From Castor canadensis (taxonomy: Eukaryota; Chordata; Mammalia; Rodentia; Castoridae), in the NCBI RefSeq assembly GCF_047511655.1, contig NC_133391.1, positions 134,138,906 through 134,202,905 of the forward strand: a stretch of DNA of 64,000 nucleotides. The letters run 5' to 3'. Positions 12,891-24,494 of this stretch are shown here, piece by piece. The number at the start of each line of letters is the position of its first letter. The stretch's first letter is position 1. Below the pieces are notes generated by a model. It saw nothing but the letters and a program-made list of their open reading frames with translations. It was not told where the DNA came from and did no database searches. Made by a program: the position numbers and the translations under genes.

Positions 12891-13490
12891 GTTGAGATAT
12901 GACTGACATGTAAAAAACTGTTCATATTCAAGGCATACAACTCAATGAGACTGGGGGTAATTATACGCACATGAAACCATTTGCAAACAGGGTACACACA
13001 TATTCATCACTCCCAAAGTTTCTTCCTATCCCTTTATTATTATTTGTGTGTATATTATACACTTAAAATATGCTAAGATGGTAGATCTTATAATACAGAC
13101 TTTTAAGCCCCTTGTTTGAAAATGGTATGAAGTGACATCTAATTGTGGTCTTGATTTGGATTTTCCTGATTAGTGATGTGTAGCACCTGCTCATATACCT
13201 GGTAGACATTTATATGTCTTCTTTGGAAAAATGCCTGTTCAGATCCTTTGCTAATTTTCAAATAAAGTTATTTATTCTTTTCCTATTGAGTTATAAGAGT
13301 CCTTTCTATATTTTGGATGTGAACCCATTATCAGATATATGCTTTTAAAATATTTTAGACCATTCTATAGGTTGCATTTTCATTTTCAGCTTGTTGATTG
13401 CTTCTTTTGCTGTGCAGAAGCCTTTTAGTTTTATTTAATCCCACTTGTTTATTATTGCTATTGTTGACTGTGCTTTGGTACAATACCCCA

Positions 13491-13546
13491 ATAAACATGG
13501 CCAAGATGGATGTCAAAAATAAACATGGCCAAGATGGATGTCAAAA
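13491..13546 (+). repeat. Perfect 2 x 28-nt tandem duplication
   Basis: ATAAACATGGCCAAGATGGA plus TGTCAAAA occurs twice in direct contact, inside reversed L1 ORF2 DNA. Confidence 0.97.
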
Positions 13547-14564
13547 ATTTTTCCTCTATGTTTTCTTCTAGGAGTTTTATAGATTGAAATTTTACATTAA
13601 GTGTTTATTCCATTTTCAGCTCATTTTTATGTATGGTGAAATGTCAAATTTCATTCACCTATATGTTGATATTCAGATTTTCCATCTTTTAAAACAGACT
13701 ATCCTTTTTTCAATTTAATCTTAGTACCCTACTCAAAGATTAGTTGACTGTCTCTGTACAGACTTATTTCTGTGTTCTCTATTCTATTCTATTGGTCTAC
13801 TTTTTTGTTTATATGCCAGTACCATGCTGTTTAGATTATCATTTTGAAACAAAGTTTGAAATCAGGAAGTGTGATGCAACTGGAATTATTTTCTTGCTCA
13901 AGGTTTGCTCTGAATATCTTGTGGTTTCAAATATATTTTAGCATGTCTGTTCTATTTCTGTGAAGAACGTCATTGAAATGTTGATATTGAATTGAATCTA
14001 TAGATTACTTTGGGTAATAAGAACATCTTAGTAATAATTCTTTCAATTTATGATCATAGGATATCTTTTCATCTATTTGTGTCTTATTTCATCAGTGTTC
14101 TACAGATTTCAACTGGTAGATCTTTTTACCTTCATTAAATTCATTTCTTTATATTTTGCTTAATTTTTTGAACGGTATTTCTTTTTTGGATAGCTCATTG
14201 TTAGTGAATTTTGTGTATTGATTTTTTTGTTCTTCAACTATATTGAATTTGTTGAATAGTTCTAGCAGGTTTTTAGTGGAATCTTTTAGGGCTTTTGTTC
14301 TGAGATTATGTTATCTAAAAGAGACAATTATTCTTCCTTTCTTATTTTGCTGACTTTTCTTTATCTTGCCTAATTTATCTGGCTAGATTTTCCATAATAT
14401 GTTGAGCAGAAGTGGCTAAGGTGGGCTTGTTTTGTTTCTGATATTATAAGAAAAAACTTTTAGCTTTTCACCTTTGAGTATGATGTTAGTTCTGGCCTTG
14501 TCACATGTGGCTTTTATTATGTTGATGTGCATTCCATCTATGCCCAACTTTTTGACGTTTTTGT

Positions 14565-14682
14565 TTGGTTTTGCTTTGAGACAGAGTCTTGTTATGCAGT
14601 CCAGGCTGCTCTTGAACTCATAATCCTTCTGCCATAGCCTTCTGGGTATTGGGATTATAGCATGTGTCATCGTGCCTGGAAT
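14565..14682 (-). repeat. B1/Alu-like SINE (minus strand)
   Basis: The plus strand reads GAGACAGAGTCTTGTTATGC and GGTATTGGGATTATAGCATG, a reversed B1/Alu body, inserted in the L1. Confidence 0.8.
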
Positions 14683-16075
14683 AAGAGCTATTATCTTTTT
14701 AATTTTGTTAAATGCCTTTTATGCATCTATGGAGATGATCATGTCATTTTTATAATTTACTCCAATAATATAGTATGTTACATTTATAGGTTTGCAAATA
14801 TTATACCATTATTGCATCCCAGGAATAAATTTCATTTGATTACGATTTATGATTTGTTTAATGTGCTATTGAATTTAGTTTGCTAGCATTTTGTTGAGGA
14901 TATTTGCATGTGTGCTCATCAGGGTTATTGGTCTATGATTTTCTTAAAATGTCCTTGTCTGGCTTTGATATCAGGATAATGCTGGCTTATAAAATGATTT
15001 TGGAAGTGTTTTCAATTTTTTGGAAGAGGTTGAGAAAGATTGGCAGTTAATTCTTCTCTAAATGTTTGGTAGAATTCACCAGTGAAGCCATCAGGTCTTG
15101 GACATTTTTTTCATTGAGATGCTTTTGACTGTAAATTTAAACTACCTTACTCATTATCTATTCAGAATTGTTATTTTTCATGCTTTGGTCTTGGTATGTT
15201 GAAGGTATTCAATCTTGGTAGGTTGAAAGGAATCTATCCTTTCATCTAGGCTATCCAATTTGTTGCCACATATTTGTTCAAAGTAGTCTTTTATGATCCC
15301 TGTATTTCTATAGAATCAATTGTTATGTTTCCCATTGCATTTGTAATTTTGAGTTCCCTCTCTCAGTCTAGCTAAGAGTTGGCCAATTTTATTTATTTCA
15401 TTTTTTTAAAGCTCTTATTGATTTCTGATCATTCATTGTTTCCTTTTTTAGGCTAATTTTGGGTTTTTTTTTTAACCTATTTGAGGTATAAATTTGTTTT
15501 GAGATCTTTTTCTTAATATAGGTATTTATCATATAAACTTTCCTCATAAAACTGTTTCGTTCTTTATTCTATAAGTTCTGATATGTGTGTATCCTTTCTT
15601 ATTTTTCTCAAGAGATTTTGAATTTCCCTTTGATTTACTGGCTCTTCACATAGTTGTGAAGTTTTCAGTTATCTTCCTGTTAATTTTTTCTACTTTTATA
15701 CTGTTGTGGTTGGGAAAGGTATTTCATATGATTTAAATTTCCTTAAATTTGTTAAGACTTGCTTTCTGGCATGACATGTGATCTATCCTAGAGAATGTGC
15801 TGTGTGTTTGAGAAGAATGTGCTTGTATTGAATGGAATGGTCTGTATATTTCAGCTGGGTCCATTTGGTTTGTATTGTTGTGTGAGTCTCCTGTTTTCTG
15901 TCTGGATTATTGATCCACTATTGTACTACAGTCTCTTTCTTCTTTCAGTTCTATTTATTTGCATTTTATGTTTCAGTGTGTGCATACATGTTTACAATTG
16001 TTATATCCTCTTGATGAATTCGCCCTTAATCATTATATTATTACCTTCTTTGTGACAGATTGTTTTGGGACACGC

Positions 16076-17035
16076 CATTAACACATGGGCCTTTAAAGAT
16101 CATTTAAAATCCAAACTATAACATAGCACAAGATCTTATTAAAAAGTGTGTTGCAGTCATGTTGGAAAATATTTCTGTTCTTACTTTTCAATAGGTACAA
16201 TTAGGAAGCTTCTGAATATGTAAATATTCAAATACATGTATGCACCTAGATGTATACATATGTATTTTAGAAAGCAGTTTACTCTGATACATTCAATTTC
16301 TAAATCATCTCTCAAGAGCTCTTTCTTTCCTTGTCTCATTCCATATTTGTATGTTCCCTCTTCCTTAATGAAAAATTTGGCTCCCCAAAATACATTTATT
16401 CATTTAATCAGTTATAATACATTAAATTTTTTTTTGTAGAATTTTGTTACCCATATTATATAAAACACACCAAGGGTAGGGGGAAAGAATTTAAGGATTT
16501 GTTTGAAGTTCTTCCTCACTATCCAGTACTATGGATATAAAGTCAAATGCTATGTTCAAACTAATTTGAGTAAGTTCTTTCCCCTTCACCGAGGCTATGG
16601 TTTTCATTTAAAATACATGTGGGATCATTTGTTTCAGTTTGCTTCACATTTTGGGATTCCTTTTTTCTTCTCATCTTTGATTTTTTTTTAAAAGCATGTA
16701 GAATGTTCATTAGCATGATCCCAAGAGTCAAAACGATGCTAAGTTACTCTTAGAGAGGTATCACTCACTCCCATATCCTTTCTGTTTGGTTCACACCCAT
16801 CCCTTGGAGGTCAAGAATTTCATTGTTTTCTGGTCAAGTTATATGTGTGTCATACATATGTATACATATCTGTATGTGTGCATATGTATAAATACATATC
16901 CGTGGCAAACCTATATATCTCTATATGTATTGTTTTGCACTTGATTTTTGAGTACACAGTATCTCCTAGCAATCACTTTATATCAATTTTAAGTCTGTCT
17001 CATTCTTCTTCCCCCCCATTTGGAAAAGATGTTTT
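16076..17035. other. AT-rich stretch, possibly old repeat
   Basis: Contains a TATACATATGTATAAATACA-like simple stretch at about 16850-16890. No gene; parts may be eroded L1. Confidence 0.35.
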
Positions 17036-17039
17036 GTTT

Positions 17040-18660
17040 ATTTTTATTATCATATTAGTGTTGTACTGGGGGTACACTGTGACATATACAAAAGTGCTTA
17101 CAATAAATTCATCCCCTCCACTATTCTCCTTTATCCCTTCCCCCCATTCCTAGAATAGTTTCAACATGTCTAATGTTTCCATTTTTCTTACATGAGTACA
17201 TATTTCCACAATCTCCACTCCTACACCCTTCCCTCCCTACACACACTGGCACCAACCCCTAGACACTCTTCTCTTTTACCCTCCCTCTCCCGTTAGTGAC
17301 CTCCCATTAGTATGACCTGTTTTTCTTTCTTGTCCTTCATTTTTAGGTGTCTGTTCATTTTCAGTGGGATTTTTTCCTTGGTATGATTCTCGTATATGCA
17401 TTGTGCTTATGTCAATGTAACCTCCCTCCACTTCACTTCGTTATCCTTTCCTCCCATCCTGTTAACATTTTTCAGCATATTTTCTTGCGTGTTGTTCCTA
17501 TACAGATGTGATGTATTTCATTATTATTCACTACTTTTCTTTCTCTTTTTTCCTCCTCCCTTGGTTTCCTCTATTAGTCCCACTTTTGGATACATGCTCT
17601 GTATAAATTTCTATGTATATGTAATATTGCTTGTATTTGTATTGTGCCTATACTCCATATGAGAGAAAACGTGGCGTTTGGCTTTCTGAACCTAGCTAAC
17701 TTCACTTAAGACAGTATTTTCCAGTTCCATCCATTTATTTGCCTGCAAATGACAAAATTTCATCCTTTAAGGCTGAATAAAATTCCATTGTTTATAAATA
17801 CCACATTTTCTTAATCCATTCATCAGTTGTGGGGTATCTTGGCTGTTTCCATAGCTTGGCTATTATGAATAATGCTGCAAAAAACATGGATGTGCAGGTG
17901 CCTTTATTGTAACATGACTTACATTCCTTGATATATTTCTAGGAGTGATATTGCTTGATCATATGGCAGTTCTATTTTTAGTTTTTCTCGGAGTCTCAGT
18001 ATTGTTTTTCACAGTGGTTGTGCTAATTTACATTCTCACCAACAGTGTATGAGTGTTCCTTTTTCCCCACATCCTAACCAACATTTGTTGTTGTTTGTGT
18101 TTTTGATGATAGGCATTCTAACAGGAATGAAGTGGAATCTTAAGTGTGGTTTTGATTTGCATTGCCTTTATGGCTAGGGATGTTGAGCAATTCATCCTGT
18201 TGTTTGGCCATTTGGACTTCTGTGAAAAAGCTCTATTCAGTTCATTTGTACATTTCTTCATTGGGCCATTGATATTTGGGGAGTTTAGTTTTTTTTTTTT
18301 AGCTCTTTGTATATTCCAGTTATCAATCTTTTGTCAGATGTATAGCTGGCAAAGATGTTCTTCCATTCTGTGAGCTGCCTCTTCAATCTGGTGACCACTT
18401 CTTTTGTTGTGCCTGTTTTTCAGTTTCACGTAGTCCTCTTTGTCAATCCTTTCTCTTTTTTGTGAGCCATTTGAGTTCTAGTTAGACAGTTATTGCCTGT
18501 AAGTTCCAGTGTATTCCCTGCTTTTTACTTCACTAGCTTCAAAGTTTCAGGCTTTTATATTGAGGTCCCAAATCTACTTTGTCCCTCACACTTTTTTAAC
18601 AGGTAGATAATACTGTCTTATGGATGTTCCATAGCTCATTCATCCAATTTCCTTTTAAAT
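17040..18660 (-). mobile_element. L1 3' UTR and ORF2 C-terminal part, minus strand
   Basis: It begins with the reversed 3' end (GTTGTACTGGGGGTACACTG) and continues through a pyrimidine-rich reversed 3' UTR into the ORF2 end (CTTAATCCATTCATCAGTTG, ATTCTCACCAACAGTGTATG). It is the same broad family as the sense L1 at 2.7-4.9 kb. Interrupted frames; inactive. Confidence 0.9.
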
Positions 18661-19160
18661 TTTGCTTTTAACTGACATAAATGTACCTTATTTATGGGAT
18701 AGTGTGATGCCTGGATACATGCATATATTGTGGAATAATTAAGTCAGGCTAATTAGCATATCTATCACTTCACATACTTGCCATTTCTTTGTACTAAAAG
18801 CATTTGAAATCCTGTCTTCTAGCTATTTTGAAATATTCAGTACAATATATTTAATCATAGACACCTTAACTGTGCAATGTTACACCAGATGTATTCCTCC
18901 CATCTAAGTGTAACTTTGTACCTGCTGACCAATCTGACACATAAGTACTATCGCATATTTAATAATTACATTTAATGCTGTGACTAATCACTCTGTATGT
19001 GTGTATATAAATACACACATATATGTATTTCGATAGTTATTAGAGTTATAGTTTTATGTGTTGAAATTGTGTCTTCAAGGTAAATTTCTGCAAGTATGGT
19101 TTCTGGGTCAAAGTGTAAATTACATCTGTAGCTTGTTAAATATTGCTAAATTCCCCTTCA
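18661..19160 (-). mobile_element. Ancient L1 3' UTR fragment, minus strand
   Basis: TTATGGGATAGTGTGATGCC, GGCTAATTAGCATATCTATC and CTTCTAGCTATTTTGAAATA match the reversed L1M 3' UTR style. Confidence 0.75.
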
Positions 19161-19161
19161 T

Positions 19162-19500
19162 TGTTGTAGTTTGAATCTTGAATTTCCCTGGGGTGACACC
19201 ACAGGGGAAGTGGATTACAGTGACAAGTCCTTAAGTCATTGGGAATGCCCTTAAAGGAGCTAGATAGTGGGAGCTTGGCTCTTTCCTCTAATTCTTATTT
19301 CTTGGCTATGAGTTGAGCAGTTTGCTCCACTATGCATGAATACTACCATTGCCATTTGCTACCCTGCAAAAAAGGCCAAAAAACAATAGGTTTGCCCAAT
19401 CATGGACTCAAACTTCTAAAACCATGAGCCCAAATAAAGTTTTTCTAAGACAATTACCTCAGATATTTTGTTATGAGGATGGAAAGCTCACTAAAACAGA
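19162..19500 (+). repeat. MaLR-type solo LTR
   Basis: Begins TGTTGTAGTTTGAATCTTG and ends CTCACTAAAACA, giving TG...CA termini over about 340 bp. CAAATAAAG supplies an AATAAA at 19431-19436. Layout and internal phrases resemble rodent ORR1/MT or MST-type MaLR LTRs; exact subfamily not assigned. Confidence 0.7.
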
Positions 19501-20300
19501 AGGCATTCTATCATGTGGCATTCCCAACAAGAAATGAGTGTCTGTCTCTCAACAATGAAATATATTGTTTCCTTTTTGCCTATCAGATTGGGTGAAAATG
19601 GTGTCTGTTAAGGATTTTTCTTTATTATTATTGAAATAACATCTTCATGGGCAATTTCTGTCTCTTCCTGTGAACTGTGTTCATGATTTTTGCCCATTTT
19701 TCTGTAGTATATTTTGTTCTCTCCCTCCAACTAAAATTCCTTACTACATTTAGAATTAGCACTTTAAGTCTGATCTCTTGTAAGTATTTTCTTCCAGTTT
19801 GCCTTTTAACTTTGTTTATGGTTTCTTATCATCTCAAAGATTTATATTTGTATAAAGTCAAATTTATTTCTTTTATTGACTCTAGATTTTGAGTCATCTG
19901 TTTAAAAACCTTGAATTATTGCTTAAGAAGCTGACCCTACTGAAGGTAAAGAGAAATATACCCATTTTTTCCCCTAGAATTTGCATAATCCCTCCTTCCC
20001 TTCTTTGCTGTTAAGCTATCTGATCCATTTGAAGTTTATTTTTGTGTGTGGTATGATTTTTTTCTAGTTGTCCCAACGTCATTTATTTAAAAGGCCATCT
20101 TTGCTCTCAAGTGCTGTGAAATATTACTTTTATCATATACTCATTTCTATGTGTAGTTGCTCTTTTTGTAAATATTTCCATTTGATTCCATGTATCCATT
20201 TACACATGCTCAGGTAGTAAACTGTTTTAATTATAGAGGTTTTGTATGTTCAAATATCTGGCAGAGATATTGGAGTTGTTTTTATTTATATGTTTTGTGT
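19501..20300 (-). mobile_element. Ancient L1 ORF2 fragment, minus strand
   Basis: Reversed L1-like phrases such as TATCTGATCCATTTGAAG and GTCATTTATTTAAAAGGCC. Strongly decayed. Confidence 0.65.
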
Positions 20301-20309
20301 GTTTAAAAG

Positions 20310-20385
20310 CATATAAATATTATAATATATATTATATAATATATATTATATTAATACTATATAATATACTTATTATTATAAATAA
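20310..20385. repeat. AT-rich low-complexity (ATAT/TATTA) tract
   Basis: Dense TATAATATATATTATATAAT-type sequence able to form hairpins. Confidence 0.85.
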
Positions 20386-20550
20386 ATATTAACACCTATT
20401 CTTAGGTGTTAATTTTAAACATAAACTTTAAGAATCAAATTATCTAAACAAAAAGCTTACTGCAATTTTTACTGGGATTACATTAAATTTGTAACTTAAG
20501 GAAAACTGGTATTGTTGTAATGTTGAGATGTCCTATCAAAAACCAAGGGA
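20386..20550. other. AT-rich spacer
   Basis: Contains an inverted pair, AACACCTATTC / TTAGGTGTT, at 20391-20410. Nothing else seen. Confidence 0.4.
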
Positions 20551-20552
20551 GT

Positions 20553-20645
20553 TGGGCTGGGGGATGGCTCAAGTGGCAAAGTGCCTGCCTAGCAGACCCT
20601 GAATTCAAACCCCAGCACTGCCACAACCAACCAACCAAAAAAACC
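20553..20645 (+). repeat. ID-like SINE
   Basis: GGGATGGCTCAAGTGGCAAA and AATTCAAACCCCAGCACTGC give A-box-like and B-box-like modules, followed by an ACCAACCAACC-rich tail. Confidence 0.85.
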
Positions 20646-20659
20646 CCAAGCCCCCAAAG

Positions 20660-20830
20660 AATTGGAGGCAGAAACTGGGAGGATTGCTCAGTTCAAGGCT
20701 GATGGGGAAGAGGGGAAGATAGGAGACCTCACTTCACCAAATAAGCTGAGCATGGTGTGCCTATGGTCCCAGATGTGCAGGAGGTCATAGGTAGGTTAGG
20801 TGGCCTCAGGTAAAAACAAGACCCTCAGAA
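20660..20830 (+). repeat. B1/Alu-like SINE fragment
   Basis: GGGAGGATTGCTCAGTTCAAGG and GCTGAGCATGGTGTGCCTAT resemble a degenerate B1/Alu-like pair. Boundaries approximate. Confidence 0.55.
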
Positions 20831-21785
20831 TGACCTTTCCAGGTTTTATGACTTGCTTTGGGAGAGAGGAGTTCTAGTTACTATGTCCTTGCCTCAGGGG
20901 AAGGAATTCTTGTTTCTCTGATATGCACTGGGAGAGCAAGGAAAGTGGGAAAAGGACATCTGACTTCCATTAGTTCAAAGTACTTGTCATGCCAAGGTGT
21001 CATACTTTGAGGTATTACTCCTTGACCCCTGATAGCACTTAGCCATCTGTAAAGAGGTGTATAGTCTTTGAGCCTAAAGAAACCCTTTTTCATGTAAAAC
21101 TTCTTTATTGGCCTACTCTATTCCTTATCACTTCCTCTTCTTCACTGGCCAGAAATATTTTTCCCAAGGTACTGTTGTAGACCTTCCCTGTCTCTTCTTC
21201 ATAATCTTGCCCTTAATTACCCTATTTACTACCATGGTTTTAACTAGAACTGTGTAGCCTATGATCCTGGGCAGATTGCTAAGCTCCAGACTCATTTTCT
21301 ATTGCATCTATCTCCTGTTGGATTTCTCATTGGCATCTTGCATTAATAGAACTAGAAATGAATTCATCTTCCCATGCATAGATTTATAAACAGAAAACCA
21401 AATCACTCTAAAAGAATAAAAAAGGCTTCATCAAGTAAGATATGTTAAGAATTTTGTTTTGTTTACATGATAATGGAAAATTAAAGAAGTATCTTATTCC
21501 TTGGTTTTTGCAGATGTCAATTTTGAGTAATACTTCTTCCAACATTTCTTCACTTTGTCTTGCTCCGCAAAGACCATTCTAGTCATGGTGCAAATGATTG
21601 TGGACATGGAAAATGTGAGAGTATTCTATGAATTCTAAGAACATATTCTGAACCAAGTAACCAGTTAAAGTAACTTGGAGGGACATACTACTCTGGCTTC
21701 ATCTCCTCTATAAATTTATTTCTGAAACAAAAGGCATTGTGAAGAAATCTCAACTTTACTTGTAGTTTTTAGTATTGGAGCAGTA
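20831..21785. other. Unassigned intergenic sequence
   Basis: A 70-codon minus-strand frame at 20881-21093 matches nothing I recognise. No regulatory or RNA feature visible. Confidence 0.35.
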
Positions 21786-21789
21786 CTTT

Positions 21790-21885
21790 TTTTGTGTGTA
21801 TGAATGTTGTTGGAGATTGAACAAACCCAAGCCCTTATGAATGCTAGGTTAGTTTTCTACCACTGAGCTAGCTACATCCCAGCCT
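21790..21885 (-). repeat. ID-like SINE (minus strand)
   Basis: The plus strand shows GGAGATTGAACAAACCC and TTCTACCACTGAGCTAGC, a reversed ID-like unit. Confidence 0.75.
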
Positions 21886-22430
21886 ATTCTAGAGTTTCTA
21901 ATAACATAACAGTGATGGTAACAATAAAAAACTAGTGGGTCCAGATAGTAAATGCAGAAGAAATGGGTACAACTAGAAAATAACCATTTTTTTTAACCTT
22001 AGTGTAATACCTAATTTAGGTAAGTACAATCAAAGGATGCTAATTTACTGAAATTTTATTGGGAAGCTGGATTCATGCAATCTCAAAGCATTAACTCTTA
22101 AGAGTATGTATTTTATGATAGAGAACTCTGTCATTTATCACCATGTAAGAGAATGATCAAATTGAACATCAGTAATAATTGGACAGTGATTTTGTGTGTC
22201 TCTGGAAATGTCTCTTTAAGAAGCATATATTATTTTATATACACTATATATATGGCACATGTATCTATATATATATATATTCAGTAGTTTTATCAAAAAT
22301 GTTTAACCTGAATCTAATCATGAGGAATTAACAAAAAAATTCAAATAATGGAACATTTTACAAAATTACTAAATTCAGTATGATTGATTGGATCCCGAAT
22401 TAAAAAAAAAATCAGTACATAGAATAGTTT
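21886..22430. other. AT-rich intergenic DNA with TA dinucleotide tract
   Basis: The tract at about 22236-22280 is TATATA-rich. No gene. Confidence 0.5.
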
Positions 22431-22432
22431 TG

Positions 22433-22601
22433 GAGCTGGGTGTGGAGTCACATGACTATAATCCCAGCACTTGGGAGGTGAAGGTAGGAAGGAAGATCGC
22501 AAGTTCTAGGACAGCCTGGGTTACACAATGAGTTCTGTGGTAGTGTAGGCCACAGAGAGACTCTGTCTCAAAACATCAAAAAAGAAAAAAAAAAAAAACC
22601 A
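22433..22601 (+). repeat. B1/Alu-like SINE
   Basis: TATAATCCCAGCACTTGGGA, AGCCTGGGTTACACAATGAG and GAGACTCTGTCTCAAAAC, followed by poly-A. Confidence 0.9.
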
Positions 22602-23600
22602 GTATTGGGCAAAGTGGGTAAATTTGTTAATTGTGACAGTGAAATTGTAATGTATAATGTATTTTTTATGGAGAGCTACATTCTGAAATATTGAGATAAA
22701 ATCATGATGTCTGCCCTTTAAATAAGGGGAGGGGAGTAATAAAATGTTAACTAGTAATCTTAAGTGAAATTAATTTCACTTAAATGTGTATTCATTTTCA
22801 AACTTTCCAGACTTTTAATAAAAATTTTGGTAAATTCTGGTGTATAAAACCAAAAGGTAATCAATGACCTTTAGATCGGGAGAAAACCTATCATTATAAT
22901 ACATTATTGTTACCAAGTGTCATGATTGGCACACATTTGCAAAATTAGCATCATGTGCTTCCTGCAATAAAAAATCTGGACTTACTCTTATTAAATGTCT
23001 TGAACAACTGAAGATACTGAACCGTCTCATCAGTTTCCCAGAGTTATCATAAATCCCAGCATTTAGTTTCCTCAGTACAAATCCACCACCAGCAACAGTC
23101 AAAAGAACAGTTGTAGTAACTTATTTATAGATGATCAATTACATTACAAATCAGAACCTAAGTTTTCAGTTTTGTGATTCAAACCCATTAAGATTGAGAC
23201 TTCAAATAAATCTACTCTGTAAAAAAATAAATCTACTCTGTAAAAAAATACTTCAAAGAGATATCAGTGGGAAATTGGAAAAGAATGGGACATAGCAGTT
23301 TTGATTTGTATTGAGTATCTAAATAATCAGTCATTGCTTACTGAGCCTTGTCATGAGTGGCCCTTTGTGCAAGGTATTGAAAGAAGCAATCTTTATTTAC
23401 TATTCCTCTCATTTACAGTCTGGCTGAAGAGGTAACTGTACTTATTAAAACACAAAATAAAAATTTAATCTTAATGAAGTAATGTCAGTGTTGAAAAATT
23501 AAGTTATACTGTCCGAACATTAAATATCATATTTTAGAACAATGCCAGGAAAAAACAATATACTAAGTGAAAAAGGTGTTCAATTCAGTGCAATTAAAAC
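22602..23600. other. Unassigned intergenic sequence
   Basis: No gene. It contains the 21-nt tandem pair at 23205-23246 and an inverted AGTGAAATTAATTTCACT at about 22764-22781 able to form a hairpin. Confidence 0.4.
23205..23246 (+). repeat. Perfect 2 x 21-nt tandem duplication
   Basis: AATAAATCTACTCTGTAAAA plus one A, repeated twice in contact. Confidence 0.97.
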
Positions 23601-23624
23601 AAAAAAAAAAAAACTGTATAGCTA

Positions 23625-23815
23625 GCCACCAGTGGCTCATACCTGTACTCCTTGCTACTCAGAAGGCAGAGATCAGGAAGACCCAATCTCGAAAATAGTC
23701 AATACAAAATAGGAATGGTGGAGTGACTCATGTAGTAGAGGGCCTGCCTAACAAGTATGGGACCCTGAGTTCAAATCCAAGTACCAATACCAAAAAAAAA
23801 AAAAAATCCACAAAA
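23625..23815 (+). repeat. B1-like plus ID-like composite SINE
   Basis: CAGTGGCTCATACCTGTACTC module followed by GGTGGAGTGACTCATGTAGT and GAGTTCAAATCCAAGTACC, then poly-A. Confidence 0.9.
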
Positions 23816-24234
23816 ACTCCCTAACACTGTACAATGATATTGCAATTTTGTTCTGTAAAAGCAAAAAATGTGTATGTAGGAATAGAAAAAAGTTACCAGA
23901 AATATATCCACCAATTAGTTAACAATGGTTCCCTTCAAGTGGTAAAATTTATTATCACATTTTTATGATTTTTGTATCAAATACTTTTGCAACAATTTTA
24001 TAATCAAAGCATAAATATTTTTTAAAAGTAATTAATACAAAGCAGAATACACTAAGCATCAAAGTGTACTGTTAGTTCTGTAAGGGCAATTTCATAAGAC
24101 TGTATTGCTCAAGAATGTCTTCCCAGAGGAGACAGAACTCCTGTACACAATATGTTGCACCGTGCCTTGTCTGTAGTACAGAAAATTCAATGAATAGGCT
24201 AATCATTGGTTTATAGTGCTGAGTAGTCACTGTG
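23816..24234. other. AT-rich intergenic sequence
   Basis: Nothing recognised. Confidence 0.4.
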
Positions 24235-24370
24235 ATTATATCAATTAATCTTCACTTACCCCACTTTGGAGATGAGGAAACTGAGACACAAAGAAATTTA
24301 ACTTCATAAGGATCAACAAGCCAGTAAGTGGTTGAACCAGAATTCAAACCAAAGTAGTTGTACTTAGCCT
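24235..24370 (-). repeat. MIR SINE remnant (minus strand)
   Basis: GATGAGGAAACTGAGACACA and CCAGTAAGTGGTTGAACCAG are the reversed MIR core. Confidence 0.85.
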
Positions 24371-24494
24371 ATATTAAATAACGAGTAATTACGGGTAGAA
24401 CAAAACTCTTTGTTCAGGTCTATAAGTTACATTACAGTAGGAACCACTGTGACCCCAGTGTACAATAGTGGCAATAGTAGCTAAAATATACTAA

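Larger units (their letters stand above)
12891..16075 (-). mobile_element. Ancient L1 (3' UTR and ORF2), minus strand
   Basis: Reading the plus strand gives reversed L1 in order: 3' UTR, ORF2 C-terminal part (TGCTGTGCAGAAGCCTTTTA), reverse-transcriptase region, and near 15.9-16.05 kb the ORF2 part toward the endonuclease (TATATCCTCTTGATGAATTC). Stops and indels throughout make it inactive. A B1/Alu-like SINE interrupts it at about 14565-14682. A perfect 28-nt tandem duplication lies at 13491-13546. Confidence 0.85.
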
